This document shows positions 45,278-57,784 of a stretch of 64,000 nt of DNA, in pieces. The stretch is from Raphanus sativus (Eukaryota; Streptophyta; Magnoliopsida; Brassicales; Brassicaceae). Numbering within the stretch: the first letter of the stretch is position 1; every line of letters begins with the position of its first letter. The translations under genes and the position numbers were made by a program. The stretch lies in NCBI RefSeq assembly GCF_000801105.2, contig NC_079515.1, forward strand, positions 14,508,001 to 14,572,000. Direction: 5' to 3'. The notes below the pieces were generated by a model, which had not been told where the DNA came from, did not search any database, and saw only the letters and a program-made list of their open reading frames with translations.

Positions 45278-46050
45278 ATTTACTTATAAAAATATTTGGA
45301 AATAATAAAAATGTAAAACCGTAAATTTTTTAAGATAGGTGTGTCATGTAGTTTTTACATTTTATATTGTATATTTACTTATTTTAATTTTTCTTATATT
45401 GTATATTTACTTATTCTAGTTGTTTTGCTTTTATATCAAATTTTAATATTATGATAGATGGTTAATGTAATATGTCTATTTCTTATATTTCATATTTACT
45501 TATTATTTATTTTACTACATACTTTCAGATATATGTTTGATGTAGTTTTTCTATTTCTTATACTGAAATTTACTTATTTTTTTATTTTTGATCTTGTATA
45601 TGTACTTATTCTAATTTTATTTGTTTTATATCAAGTTTCATTATTACGATAGATGTTTATGTAATATTTATATTTGTTATATTTTACATTTAATTATTAT
45701 TCATTTTCTTTATATTTCATATTTACTTTTTTTTAATAATGTCAGGTGGCATCTTTTGGGAAAGATTACATTTAATTTTTTTTTGGAAATAATGAAAATG
45801 TAAACTAAATGTAAAAAAATGTAATACTACCATTTCTTATATTGTATATATTTTTATTATAATTTTCGAATTTATTTATTCAGTTTTTAAATATAAAATG
45901 GTAATAATACATTATGGACATTTTAATATAATATTGTTTATATTATATTCTTTAAAAAAAAATAGTGACATGTGACATCTTTCTAGAGAAGTTTATGTAG
46001 CTGATGTGGACGCTCTCTAGAGCCTCAAAGCGAACTTTTAATAGTATAGA
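45278..46050 (-). mobile_element. Helitron 5' part interrupted by the young Athila element
   Basis: On the minus strand, TCTATACTATTAAAAGTTCG starts at 46050 after A, a typical Helitron 5' end. The repeat sequence continues on the other side of the Athila insertion (31520-32072). I could not find a convincing 3' end with CTAG. Confidence 0.4.
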
Positions 46051-46651
46051 TTAAAAAATAAAAAATTTCTCCGATAGTTCTTTTTAAGTTTTTCTTACAA
46101 AAATAGTCCACAGAAAATAAAATGACCAAGATAATTTTTTTTTGTTTTGAAAATTTTAATATTTTGTTTCTTTAAAAAAAATTGAATACATTCCTAAAAC
46201 TCTACCCCTTAACTGTAAACTCTAAGTCTTAGACTAGTTAACCCAATGGGTATAAATGCATATTTATCTTTTAATAAAATCTATTTGGTCATTTTTCCTT
46301 GGGAAAACTATTTTTGTGAAAATAAACTAAATAGAACTATCTAAGAAAATTTCTCAAAAAGAAAAAAAATTACACTTACACCCATGAATACATATTAAAA
46401 TTCACTAAAAGAGAGATAAACAATCATGTACAAGATGAAACTTGAAAGAAGGCAAAGGAGGATCACTGAAGAATGGGTGAAAAGAACAAAAGAAAAGATC
46501 AAGATGTCAAAAAAAGTTTTATGTTTTAAAATTTAAGATTTTTCAACATTCTAAATAACTTCCAATTTTATTGAAATTGTATAACCAATTATATTTCATA
46601 GTGTATTTTATAATTCTTTAAATAATTTTCAATTCAAAATTTTAATTATGC
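46051..46651. other. AT-rich intergenic sequence, no gene seen
   Basis: No coding frame or recognisable repeat ends. Confidence 0.6.
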
Positions 46652-46999
46652 TATAACGCCCCATCTGCTCACGACTAATAGACCACCCACGCCCACTATC
46701 TCGGCCCGTAGGATCCATCCCATCCGACGGTCGGTCCGTTAATTTTTTCAAGACTCAAAATCATTGTTTGATGACTTTGCAATCACCACATGACCTTTCC
46801 CCGTGTTTTGGCCTCACTCGCACGGTATCGCGAATCACTTCCCAATATGTTACCCATCCTTTCACTACTCCATCCCAACCTCGATTAACTCTAGAGTTCT
46901 AAACAGATATGTGACGGAAAGGTAAGTCAACTTTAGTGACAAAGGTAACCAAATCAATCCTCTTAAGCCTTTTTATATATCACAACTCGGGATGCTACA
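46652..46999 (-). mobile_element. Solo LTR of a Cassandra-type TRIM
   Basis: 348 bp. Minus strand TGTAGCATCCCGAGTTGTG...GGGGCGTTATA, flanked by a perfect TATGC target duplication (46647-46651, 47000-47004). The interior is missing, so LTR-LTR recombination removed it. It contains a 5S-rRNA-like domain, the hallmark of Cassandra elements, whose LTRs carry RNA polymerase III 5S promoter motifs. It lies about 410 bp past the transporter stop codon. Confidence 0.85.
46815..46912 (-). other. 5S-rRNA-like domain inside the Cassandra LTR
   Basis: The minus strand reads TTTAGAACTCTAGAGTTAA, GGGATGGAGTAGTG and AGGATGGGTAACATATTGGG. These match, with changes, the 5S rRNA parts GAACTCCGAAGTTAA, GAGTAGTACTAGGATGGGTGACC and CTGGGAAGTC, in the same order and sense as the LTR. 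It is not a functional rRNA gene. Confidence 0.75.
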
Positions 47000-47309
47000 T
47001 ATGCTCTTTAGGTAAAACTGACTTTTTATTTTTGTGCATGTTTTCACTTAAAACAGTATACATTTTAAAACAGAAAGAGAGAGAGTATATAGAAAGAAGT
47101 AATAAAACTGGCAGAACAGATAATATCAAAAGGAAGCAACTACCACCAAACTGTTTTGAATTGTAACGTGGACTTGGTCTGGCCTAAGGAAGGAAGACAA
47201 CGTGGTATATGTCGGGTATTGAGAGTTCAAGAAGGCAATGTCATTTGGACGGGAGCCAAAGCCATGCAAGGATGAGAATAGTATTAGAAACAAAAGCAGA
47301 GCCTTATAG

Positions 47310-47314
<5 letters not shown>

Positions 47315-47366
<52 letters not shown>
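47315..47366. repeat. (TA)n microsatellite
   Basis: 26 uninterrupted TA units just beyond the transporter stop codon, probably in or near its 3' UTR. Confidence 0.97.
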
Positions 47367-47369
<3 letters not shown>

Positions 47370-47410
47370 CTACGATGGACTTTATTTGATGATGCAGCCA
47401 TATGGTTGAA

Positions 47411-50400
47411 TCACGGAACCTCTCTATTATTTACTGCTGAGAGATTGGCAAGGTTCACTTCTTTGATATTCTTATTTGTTTCAACGTGTTCCGATGTAGT
47501 AGGGACACTCTTCTTTTCCTTCATTTTACACCATACCACTAGGTATACTCCTCCCACCATTATTATTGCACCAATTATACTGTAAGTTTTGTAAAATTAT
47601 TAGACAGTAACATTCACATATTATATACCATACACAAGATCATAAGTTTGGTGCACCTTCCCAAATAAAGCGTTTCCTCTAAAGCAAATGATCCGACAAG
47701 GACAACAATCACCAGCCTTATGGGGCTAAACACTGTAACATATAAGGGTCCCTTTTTTTCAATGCACCAAGCAACAAGAGGCATGACGAGCCCTGAAACC
47801 ACAACTCCCTACACGTTGTGCATAAGATAATTAAAAACGTGTATCAAACAAACATAGTGTATATATATATATATGCATTTAGACGCATATCAAAATAATC
47901 CTTAATCATTAGGTAGATTGGTTTTTTTACTGAATAAATAGTTGTAAGGAGGCTAATGTTCCACCCTAATCGCCATTGGTTCCAGTTATGTTCCGAACTG
48001 AGAGCAACAAGCATACACACCAAGCTTCCCGTCGCATTCATCAGACTTATGTTCCAACAATGTCCTCCAAATTCCTTGCTTATTTTTGCCTGTCAGAAAG
48101 CGCATTTTACGTTTCTTGAAGTAATGTTTGTGAACAATTTAGCACTTGCCTGCAATAGTAACCAAAGTGCGACGGAAACGTTACAGCCAAAAACCATAAG
48201 AACCCCTGAAATTGAGATGTGGTGGTGGTTCTCAGTGTCAGGGCCACAGGATTGACCAGCGTTCGAGCTTTTAAGTAAGTCAACGTGTGTTGACCAAATA
48301 TGAAGCTCAAAACCTTTGTAGAATACAAAGACGAGAGCCCCACCAACACCAAGAAGCGTACCCAGAAGCTTAGCTCTCCCTTTGTTCGGTCCCAGCTGTA
48401 GAGTATCCATCCTGTTGTACATCATAAATTCATAATGAAAAGTATCAGAGTCTATCAGCATAAAAAGCATCATTAGCTTGCGATTTCTCGTGCAAATGAA
48501 CTAACCCTTGATTAAATTCCTTCAGATTCGAAAATTTCATTTATATATATATGCTTTAACAAAAATAAAATTTTAAAAATGTATAGGTTCACATATATAT
48601 TAGACTAATGTATATGTTCACATATACTGGTTTTACAACAAAAAGATTGAGGGCACATATATGTTCACATATATAAATATACTAGGTGTCGCGTAAAAGT
48701 TTTTTAAAATATGTTTTAATAGATAAATATAAATTATATTAAATTTTTTATTAATATTGTAAATTTTCTTATCAATATTTTAGTATAAATTTGATTTAAC
48801 TAAACATAAAGATAAAAATATTTTGTTTATTTTAAATTATATTTAAGAATATGCATGTACATATTTAAAATTCTAATCTCAGATAGATTTTTCTATTTAT
48901 TTATTTTAATTAAATATATTAAATAAATATGTAAAAATTGCATAATTTTCAAAAATTAAAATTAAACAATACTTATAAAATTTGTAGATATATATAAGAA
49001 ACTAATGATTTACGATTTAATTTTACAATTTTGTAAAAAAATGTTTATTTTTTTGAAAATTTTATAATTATAAAATAAATAATTAAATGATATTTCGAAA
49101 TTTTAGATGTCATAGTTGAATATATTTATTTTAATGATGATTTATGTGTTATTACCATATTCTAAAAAATTTCCAAATGTAAATCGACAATAAATGTAAT
49201 ATATGAGTTGTTACCATATTTTAAAAAGTTTACAAAAAATATAAATTAACATTAAATTTAATTGTCCATGTCATATTAATCTATAAGCCATGTCATCAAT
49301 TTTAATAGCCATAAATTATATTAAATTTTTTATTAATATTGTAAATTTTCTTATCAATATTTTAGTATAAATTTGATTTAACTAAACATAAAGATAAAAA
49401 TATTTTGTTTATTTTAAATTATATTTAAGAATATGCATGTACATATTTAAAATTCTAATCTCAGATAGATTTTTCTATTTATTTATTTTAATTAAATATA
49501 TTAAATAAATATGTAAAAATTGCATAATTTTCAAAAATTAAAATTAAACAATACTTATAAAATTTGTAGATATATATAAGAAACTAATGATTTACGATTT
49601 AATTTTACAATTTTGTAAAAAATGTTTATTTTTTTTGAAAATTTTATAATTATAAAATAAATAATTAAATGATATTTCGAAATTTTAGATGTCATAGTTG
49701 AATATATTTATTTTAATGATGATTTATGTGTTATTACCATATTCTAAAAAAATTTCCAAAATGTAAATCGACAATAAATGTAATATATGAGTTGTTACCA
49801 TATTTTAAAAAGTTTACAAAAAATATAAATTAACATTAAATTTAATTGTCCATGTCATATTAATCTATAAGCCATGTCATCAATTTTAATAGCCATGTCA
49901 TATTATTTTTCTGAAAATGATTGTAGAGATGACATGTGGCAAAATCACTTCTCAAATATAGTCTAGGGGATATAGACTAATATATAATTTGGGCCACCAA
50001 GTGAATACATCATACACTTTCTACGAAGGTGTGATATAGAGAGCTTTCAGTGTCCCTTACCTAAAAGCCAATGACAATACCAAAGTGATCACCGGACTAA
50101 GGATACTGGCTGCAGTCGAAAATGTAGCTGATGTACGAACCAGGCCCGGCAAATAGAGAATATTTGGTATAGCCGCTCTGTAAAGCAGTCAAAAAAGAAG
50201 TACATAAACCACTAAATATCATGTATATAAATTATATTTTATGATCACCAAGTGACAAGTTAGAGTTCTGAATACCCAAGCAACCCCGAAAGAAATGCTA
50301 GTAAGACCAGTCTCCATGTAAATTCTGGCCGCTTCTTCCTGATCACATGGAATCCAAAATAAACCGTCTAATTACAATAACATCTGAGTAACTAATTTAA

Positions 50401-50757
50401 CAAAAAAAAACTAACATCTGAGTAATTAATTAATATATTTTGGATGCCGGATTCCAACATGTTCATTCGAACATGTACTTTCTTTTCTTCACTTGTCCTA
50501 ACAAGTGGTTTAATATGGCTTATGCACAGCATAGATAAGATTATATACGACTAACATAATGCACACAAAAAATGGTTTAACCTTTGGAAGATGAAGGCAA
50601 GGGGAAACATGAAAAGGGTAGCGAAGGAGAGACGATAAGCCACTAGGATTCTGAGATTTGTACCATCCTGGGCCGTTATCTTAAACAAAATAAACATTCC
50701 TGCGAAAATAAACTGGACCAGCAGCATGGCAATTACAGCCTTCACTTCTTCCAACAT
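47411..50757 (-). CDS. WAT1-related / EamA (UMAMIT-type) transporter
   Basis: Seven exons: 50757-50582, 50338-50276, 50177-50061, 48411-48150, 48089-47931, 47808-47657 and 47579-47411. They splice to 1098 nt, 365 aa, with a TGA stop. All phases agree. Intron 4 (48090-48149) uses a GC-AG junction (CAG/GCAAGT). The protein has the multi-helix EamA arrangement of the plant drug/metabolite exporter family: an N-terminal half with LVAYRLSFATLFMFPLAFIF, and a C-terminal half with GPLYVTVFSPIRLV and SFALEETLYLG, then IIGAIIMVGGVYLVVW. Family members sit in plasma membrane or tonoplast and export amino acids or auxin-like compounds. The wording is closest to Arabidopsis At1g68170, from recall; the substrate is unknown. 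Intron 3 (1649 bp) contains a Helitron. The gene looks intact and expressible. Confidence 0.92.
48682..49970 (-). mobile_element. Helitron inside intron 3 of the transporter gene
   Basis: On the minus strand it begins TCCCCTAGACTATATTTG at 49970 (A before). This matches the Helitron start at 27377 in opposite orientation. It ends ACGCGACACCTAG at 48682 with T at 48681. It lies in the same transcriptional direction as the host gene. Confidence 0.65.
48729..49894. repeat. ~583-bp near-perfect tandem duplication within the intronic Helitron
   Basis: 48729-49310 and 49311-49894 are almost identical; the differences seen are lengths of A/T runs. Both units start ATAAATTATATT and end CAATTTTAATAGCC. 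Confidence 0.95.
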
Positions 50758-51160
50758 TTCTCCAATTCACTCCCAAAATTTCTATATTTTACTTTGATAC
50801 CCACTCAAACCATTAACAAGCCGGTGCTCCTAATCCCTTGATCAGCTTTATTTATCTGCCAAGTTATCTTCGTCTTTGAAATACCACTATACCATTTTCA
50901 TTGTGCTCCACTTCGGTTTTAGAGACCATGAAAATTAAGTAATATAAGAAGATGTGAAATTCAAGTGCTTGTTTATGGAAACTGGTGAACTAAGTAGCAA
51001 AGTTGTTGCACCAGAAAAGAAGTAGCAAAATTGTTAAGGGTAAAACCTTAAAGGCTTATTGAGTGTGAAAAGATAGATTATCTTCACAATGCAAATACAT
51101 GAGGAAAGGGGAAAATATATTATGCTATTGAAGCGGTTATGCAAAAACAAAACAAAAATA
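50758..51160 (-). promoter_or_regulatory. Upstream region of the transporter gene
   Basis: About 400 bp before the ATG. No confident TATA box or motif was assigned and no other gene is seen. Confidence 0.4.
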
Positions 51161-51427
51161 CTCTCTCTGTTTTTAAATAATACATGTTTTGAGATTTTCA
51201 CACTTTTTAATAAAACATATTAAAATTTACTTATTAGTGCATAGTTTTTTGTTATTTTATATTTCTTATATTTCTAAACCAATAATATTTCAAGAAATAC
51301 AATTAATGTTTTTGAGATTCACAATTATTCATAATTAGTTGACAAAAATTACACTGAAAATATGAAAAATACATCTTTTTGAAACAAAAAAATTCCTAAA
51401 ACATACATCTTTAAAAAACAGAGGGAG
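51161..51427. mobile_element. Stowaway-like MITE (Tc1/mariner)
   Basis: 267 bp with terminal inverted repeats CTCTCTCTGTTTTTAAATAA (left) and CTCCCTCTGTTTTTTAAAG (right, inverted). It is flanked by TA on both sides. There is no coding capacity. It lies about 400 bp upstream of the transporter start. Confidence 0.75.
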
Positions 51428-51430
51428 TAA

Positions 51431-52363
51431 TGTTAATGTAGTGAGAGCGACAAAAACTAGTGCAAAAAGTAAAATAGACACAAAATTTGTTAACGGGGTT
51501 CGTTTCCTACATCCCCGGGACCTCGTCCAAATTTCATTGACTTAGAACAAGGAGCAATCTACAATTGCTATATGGTACAACACACACGAGTGTCTACCAC
51601 TCTTTTCTAAGGAGCAATCTACAAAGATTAGGAATACAACGGATCCCATCCGGACACGCCAGAGCACACTGTCTTCTACAGCTGCAATCTTCACAGACCT
51701 CTTCAATGAAACCTTCTTTGCTAAACTCCCCCTGAGTCTAGGCTTCGATCTTCCACTTCTCGGAAGTACTTCACCAAGTACGTCAGCACCTAACGCACAC
51801 CAATGACACTAAGCTTGATCACCCAAGCACACACGAAGCTACCCACGAACTCCACACACGATGGCTAACTCCACCACACAAAGCGCCAACACCAACGCCA
51901 CCAAACTAAGTCAACATCAGACTCCATCGACAACTACTACAGACACTGCTTCGACACCAAACAGATACACCAATATACAATGAAACCCCTCTCTCTATTA
52001 TGTGAGGTCTGGCTTTCTCATAAGGCACGTCCCTCCTTATATAGCAGACCAGAACTTGCTCTCCACGTCTTTAACTTAATCTCCAAGTCTTCCACTTGCT
52101 CTCCAAGTCTTTCCAATACACATAAGGTAACTTTCCATTTACCTTAATGGAAAACTTCATCTTCAAGTAAACTCCTTTTTGCTTTATGGAAAACGTCCAT
52201 ATGTCTTCAAGCACATATCTTCTTTCCTTTTCTGAGCTCAGCAAGCCCACGCTCATCACGAAACACGAACTCAGCCCAAGCCCATCTTCATGACACACGC
52301 CTGTACTATCTCCTGTAGTACTTCACGAACTGATACAGAAAATCTCTCGAATCTGCATCTTCA
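51431..52363 (-). repeat. 3' LTR of the copia-type element
   Basis: It starts one base after the TA that flanks the MITE. It carries a few substitutions and small indels relative to the other LTR. Confidence 0.85.
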
Positions 52364-52601
52364 ATCTCCCCCTTTTTGACAGTGCATGTGCACTCATCAT
52401 AACTAGCTTGAAAGCCACGTCTTCAATCTCCCCCTATGAGTCACATCATGGTCAAAAACCAACTCGAAGATCAGCACGTTCCAAATCTATGAAGAAATCC
52501 CATCACGCCATCTTCGTCAATCTTCAATCAAACTTTGTTCTACTTCCTGAACAAGTTTCTGTCCTGACTCTCCCAGATCACACCAGTAACTTAGGTGACC
52601 C

Positions 52602-52613
52602 GCTCTGATACCA
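52602..52613 (-). other. Primer-binding site (initiator tRNA-Met type)
   Basis: Minus strand TGGTATCAGAGC, the standard Ty1/copia primer site, two bases inside the 5' LTR. Confidence 0.85.
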
Positions 52614-52615
52614 AT

Positions 52616-53547
52616 TGTTAATGTAGTGAGAGCGACAAAAACTAGTGCAGAAAGTAAAATAAACACAAAGTTTGTTAACGGGGTTCGTTTCCTACATCCC
52701 CGGGACCTCGTCCAGATTTCATTGACTTAGAACAAGGAGAAACCTACAATGCTATATGGTACAACACACACGAGTGTCTACCACTCTTTTCTAAGGAGCA
52801 ATCTACAAAGATTAGGAATACAACGGATCCCATCCGGACACGCCAGAGCACACTGTCTTCTACAGCTGCAATCTTCACAGACCTCTTCAATGAAACCTCC
52901 TTTGCTAAACTCCCCCTGAGTCTAGGCTTCGATCTTCCACTTCTCGGAATTACTTCACCAAGTACGTCAGCACCTAATGCACACCAATGACACTAAGCTT
53001 GATCACCCAAGCACACACGAAGCTACCCACGAGCTCCACACACGATGACTAACTCCACCACACAAAGTGCCAACACCAACGCCACCAAACTAAGTCAACA
53101 TCAGACTCCATCGACAACTACTACAGACACTGCTTCGACACCAAACAGATACACCAATATACAATGAAACCCCTCTCTCTATTATGTGAGGTCTGGCTTT
53201 CTCATAAGGCACGTCCCTCCTTATATAGCAGACCAGAACTTGCCCTCCACGTCTTTAACTTAATCTCCAAGTCTTCCACTTGCTCTCCAAGTCTTTCCAA
53301 TACACATAAAGTAACTTTCCATTTACCTTAATGGAAAACTTCATCTTCAAGTAAACTTTTTTTTGCTTTATGGAAAACGTCCATATGTCTTCAAGCACAT
53401 ATCTTCTTTCCTTTTCTGAACTCAGCAAGCCCACGCTCATCACGAAACACGAACTCAGCCCAAACCCATCTTCATGACACACGCCTGTACTATCTCCTGT
53501 AGTACTTCACGAACTGATACAGAAAATCTCTCGAATCTGCATCTTCA
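52616..53547 (-). repeat. 5' LTR of the copia-type element
   Basis: 932 bp, a direct repeat of 51431-52363. The small frames in both LTRs are parallel and not judged to be genes. Confidence 0.85.
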
Positions 53548-54522
53548 GATAGAAATAGAAGAAATTTGTCGATAGAAGAAACTATTTATTATCGTGTTAA
53601 TCAATGGACCTCCAAGAGATCTGAAGGGCATTGCAAAAGCATCTTTGTTTCTTTGGTAAAAGCGTATTTATTTCTCTTTTATTTGAGAAAAAGAAAACAA
53701 TATATGAACATGTACAATCGTGCCGCGAATATTCGTATGCTAATGGTAATGCGTTTTACTACTTTCGCCAAAGTGACATTGTAAAACATAGTAAGTGCTA
53801 TTAGCAAAAAAAAAACACATAGTAAGTGCTATTATTTTTCTTTTACATAAGTTGTAAATCTAATAAATATATAAATGTAGTTAGCATCATTTTTTGGTTG
53901 GTGCTGACACGTGCTAAGCATGCTCTCCGTGTTTTTGTTAGGTGTCTTACCAGACACAAACTCTGTTATTTTGAAAATTTTGGTAAAGATCCAGATTTGA
54001 AATTTTTTTTTGTGCCATTCTCCTTCCGTTTTTTGTCCAATATCTTTCATGTAAGTTGCACAACCCTTTTTATAGTAGATGATAGATCATTAGATTAGAT
54101 CCAGTGGTTTACTTGGAGTACAAGTGGTAATATCCAAAAATAAGAGCACATGTGTACATACATATTCTAAGACCGAATAACAATCTATTCATACTAATCT
54201 ATATTAATGATAAATTATCCATTAGGCCATCATTACCGGTGGTCAAGAAATGTCATCCCTAAATTTCATTTTTTTAGGTTTTTTTTTTGTCTGAACAGTA
54301 CAAAAACTAAATTAATTTATCCTTAACTAAGAGATTTTTTCTCTTGGTTTTATCAATTCTGTGGTCCCCTACCTCTTATGACTTTGCTAAAGGACATCAA
54401 TAATAATGCTCTTAGTCAATGGAATAATAAACATAACTTCTGATCATTTTAAAAGTGTAACAACCGTTCTTTCTTTTTTACATTTTCGATTGCTTTCGCT
54501 GCCGGAGAATTATTGTCAGATA
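53548..54522. other. Intergenic sequence, no gene seen
   Basis: AT-rich. A short duplicated phrase, AGTAAGTGCTATTA, occurs at 53791 and 53821. No coding evidence was found. Confidence 0.6.
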
Positions 54523-56199
54523 TCTATACTATTAAAACAGAAGCATTCCTAAAAAATCTACTTATGAAAAGTTGTTGGACCTATTCATAAGTTAATTAAA
54601 TTTTAATCTTACTTTATTTATCTTTAACTATACAAAATTATTAATAATGGCCCATATTAATGGCAAAATGATCATTAAATTTTTTTCCTTTACCTACAAA
54701 ATCGCCTACCATATATACACTAAAAATCTAAACAAAATTGGCAGATTTGGTTTAATTACGATTTCAAAATATAAAATCAGGTTGACTACTCATTTAGGAT
54801 ATTTATTGAATTCAGTAGTAAGAGCCTACCAATCTTTATTATATACGTTGAATAAGTGTATGGCCACATACTAAAAATATTTTTACAGCAAACAATAAAA
54901 TCAAAGACTACATAATAAATATGCAAGTTACTGTATAGTTTTGCAAATGCTAATCTATAAAAATAATATTATTATACACGAAAATAATATCTTTAACTAT
55001 TGAAAAATACAAAATAATATACAAATTCATGTTTTATTGAAAAATTGTAAATACAGATTTAAAATATTTTATTTGAATTTATATTTTGTCCGTCATAAAA
55101 AGGAAAAGTTTGACTAATTTTTAATACCAAATTCAAGCATTGGCTAAAAGTTAAGCAAATCAACAACTTGATAAACCATTTTCTTCAGTTTTAATGTATT
55201 ATTAAAAATTAAATCGTTTTCTTAGAAATACTGCCAGATATTTTGGGTTTTTACTAGGTCGATCAGCATCAAGCTACAGGTTAAAGATGGATTTTTAGTT
55301 TTTTTTTCTAAAAAAAAAATTAGTTAGCAGTTTTTATTAAATCTGAACCAGACTATATATGGATCATCGGGTTTATCAATTTGACTGCGAGTTTGGGTTA
55401 AATATGAAGACATTGCTTATATCTTATTTTTTTTTATAAATTATATATGTACCCCGCTAAAAGGAGATAAAAAATTTGTACAAATAGAATGCTTTCTTGG
55501 TACCATTTAGATGTAGATAAACAATTATGTCTTAGCATTCATTTACGTTCAGGTATTTTTTTTTTGGTTTTTTAGTTCTGGATATTTAGGAACCATTACA
55601 TTTAGCAATTAAGATATTTACAAATTTCAGTTTCGTTATTTTGGTTTTCGGTTCAGTTCAGGTAGTAAAATTAGAAACTAGGTAGTATTAAAAAAATGGG
55701 TCCAATTCGGTTCCGGTTTGGTTTCCCAGTAATTTCATATACTATAAGTAAAAACATCTTATAAGTTGGAAGAGTGGGGGATTAGTTTAAATAACAGGTA
55801 ATTCGGATTGTTCAGATAAAAATATCAGATAATTTGGATAAATTTAAATATTTTAGATAAAAATATATTCAAGTAATTTAGTTTTTGGGTAGTTTGGTTT
55901 ATAAATAACACTTTAAGATATTTGGTTATATAGAAATAATTAATATTAATAGGTTTATAATTTGTATTTTACAATTTTGGGTACTCTTTCGGTTCTTGAT
56001 TTGGATCCGATTCGGGTTTTTACTTAAAAAATATAGGATTATTTATGAAATTTGTTTCAATTTTGGTTTTGATATTTCGGTTTGGCAGGATTCGGTTCCT
56101 CGATTTCGGATATTTGTCTAGACTTATATGCTATATTATATAGAAATTCATATAAAAGTATTTATTTAATTTCAAAAATAAACCCGCGCTTCAATCTAG
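54523..56199 (+). mobile_element. Non-autonomous Helitron
   Basis: Begins TCTATACTATTAAAACAGAA after A; ends AACCCGCGCTTCAATCTAG followed by T. The terminal hairpin is degenerate. A second Helitron-like head (TCTATACTATTTAACC) starts at about 56217, only 18 bp later. The interior is AT-rich without transposition genes. Confidence 0.55.
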
Positions 56200-57770
56200 T
56201 TAGATATTAAAATCTATCTATACTATTTAACCTGAAATATGCTTTTGAAATAACATTTAATTCACTTACAATATTACAACTTAATGCCACTATATTTATC
56301 AAGCCACATTTAACATAATTATTACTAAACAATCGAAAAATTAAGTTACCTTTCAAATCACCTATACCGTGATTTCTTTACAATTACTTATCGATTTAGT
56401 TTTGTCTACGGAATCAAAAAACCACATCTATACAACCTTGAATTATATACTTCATATCCCAATTGTGTACATGTTTCAATGACATTAATTTCAAGGTTTG
56501 GTATTTCCAACATAATCAAATTCAACCAATCAATAATTCAATTTCATACTTCTCTACAACAATTTTGTCAAATCTACCACATCAAAACAGATTCATAACA
56601 TAAAAAAATGATTACATGTTTTGGTTCATATTTTTTGTTAAATTTATGAGTTTCTCGGTTTTTCTTCCTTATATTTACAAACCGTTTGTGAAAATCTTTG
56701 TTTCTATGATTTAGAAAATTTATTAAAATGAGTCAAAATGTTAAATAATATTAAAAGATATTTTCACTCCACAAAATCTAAACTAATAATGGACCAAAAT
56801 TAATCCTTGCAAATCACGTTTTACTTACCTAATTCACGAAGATAATTTTTTATAATTCTTTTAATAATAAAAGAATGTTTATTATCAAATACTTCAAAAC
56901 ATATATTCTGTTGTAAAATTTTTACAAAAGAAGTTTACATATATGTAGACCACGTAGGAAGTCTACTATGTATACTTATTCTGTAGTCTACATTGTAATT
57001 TGATCTAATAATGTAGTTTTTAAAATATATAAAAATAATTTTGTGATTTTTCAATTAATCATCAATATAAGGATTAATATGAAATATCTAAATTAAAATT
57101 TATATAATTGAACAATTGAAAAGAATATATATTGATTTTGTAATCATGTGTTGGAAAATTCTTATGGTTTAGCAACAAAAAGTTCTAACACATAATGTTT
57201 AGTAGGACTAGTTTCTTAGGGTTAAATTTTAGATTAGAATTTTTATTGACCTAAATTTACATATCATTGCTGAGTATGTTATATTTTACAAATTTTGGTA
57301 TTTGGTACAGTGATTAATTGAGAGTTTTTGGTTATTAAGTACACATTTAAGGTTTAGAGTTTGTGGTTTAGGGTATAGTAGATGTATAACGGAGTCTACT
57401 CAATTTTAGGGTATAATAGACGTCTTTTGTAGTTTACTAGGATCTAAGAGTACAAAAAATAGTTTTAGATTAAATTAATCTTTTAAAGAAAAACTTGAAA
57501 TCATATTTTAAAATTATTAAAAGAAAAAAACAAAAAATTTAAATTTCTGTATTAAATTTCTAAAACAATAAAGAACAAAAGAACCATAGTAGAATAATTT
57601 GTTTGTCTATCAAACCGGAAAAATGAGATTGTGAAAATTAAAATAATTTTGATTAATTTTAGTTTTTATATAGAGATGTGATAAACATAAACACACTTAG
57701 AATAAATTATTTAGATAACTCCAAACCGGAGTCCTTATCACCTAAACTAACTCGACTTTCCTTTAGCTTA
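56200..57770. other. AT-rich sequence, possibly a further Helitron body; no gene seen
   Basis: No ORF. It includes GTAGACTACG/GTCTAC words around 56946-57000 and 57380-57440. No 3' terminus was identified. Confidence 0.5.
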
Positions 57771-57784
57771 CACTACAAGAAAAC

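Larger units (their letters stand above)
51431..53547 (-). mobile_element. Copia-type LTR pair with a 252-bp interior
   Basis: Direct repeats 51431-52363 (933 bp) and 52616-53547 (932 bp) have TG...CA ends (minus strand TGAAGATGCAG...CATTAACA). The interior (52364-52615) has the initiator-Met PBS TGGTATCAGAGC on the minus strand next to the right LTR. A PPT (AAAAAGGGGGAGAT) lies next to the left LTR. No gag or pol coding remains. The LTRs are far larger than in classical TRIMs, so this is either a deletion derivative of a copia element or an extreme non-autonomous form. No target duplication is evident (AGTAA versus GATAG). Confidence 0.85.

Noticed and set aside
46815..46912. 5S rRNA gene
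   Set aside because: Only part of 5S is recognisable, with many substitutions, and it lies inside a defined LTR with TSD.
47126..47401. 91-codon frame with an Ile-Tyr run
   Set aside because: A translated (TA)n microsatellite overlapping the transporter's 3' end.
54647..54874. 75-codon frame inside a Helitron
   Set aside because: AT-rich chance frame with no homology to Rep, helicase or a captured gene.
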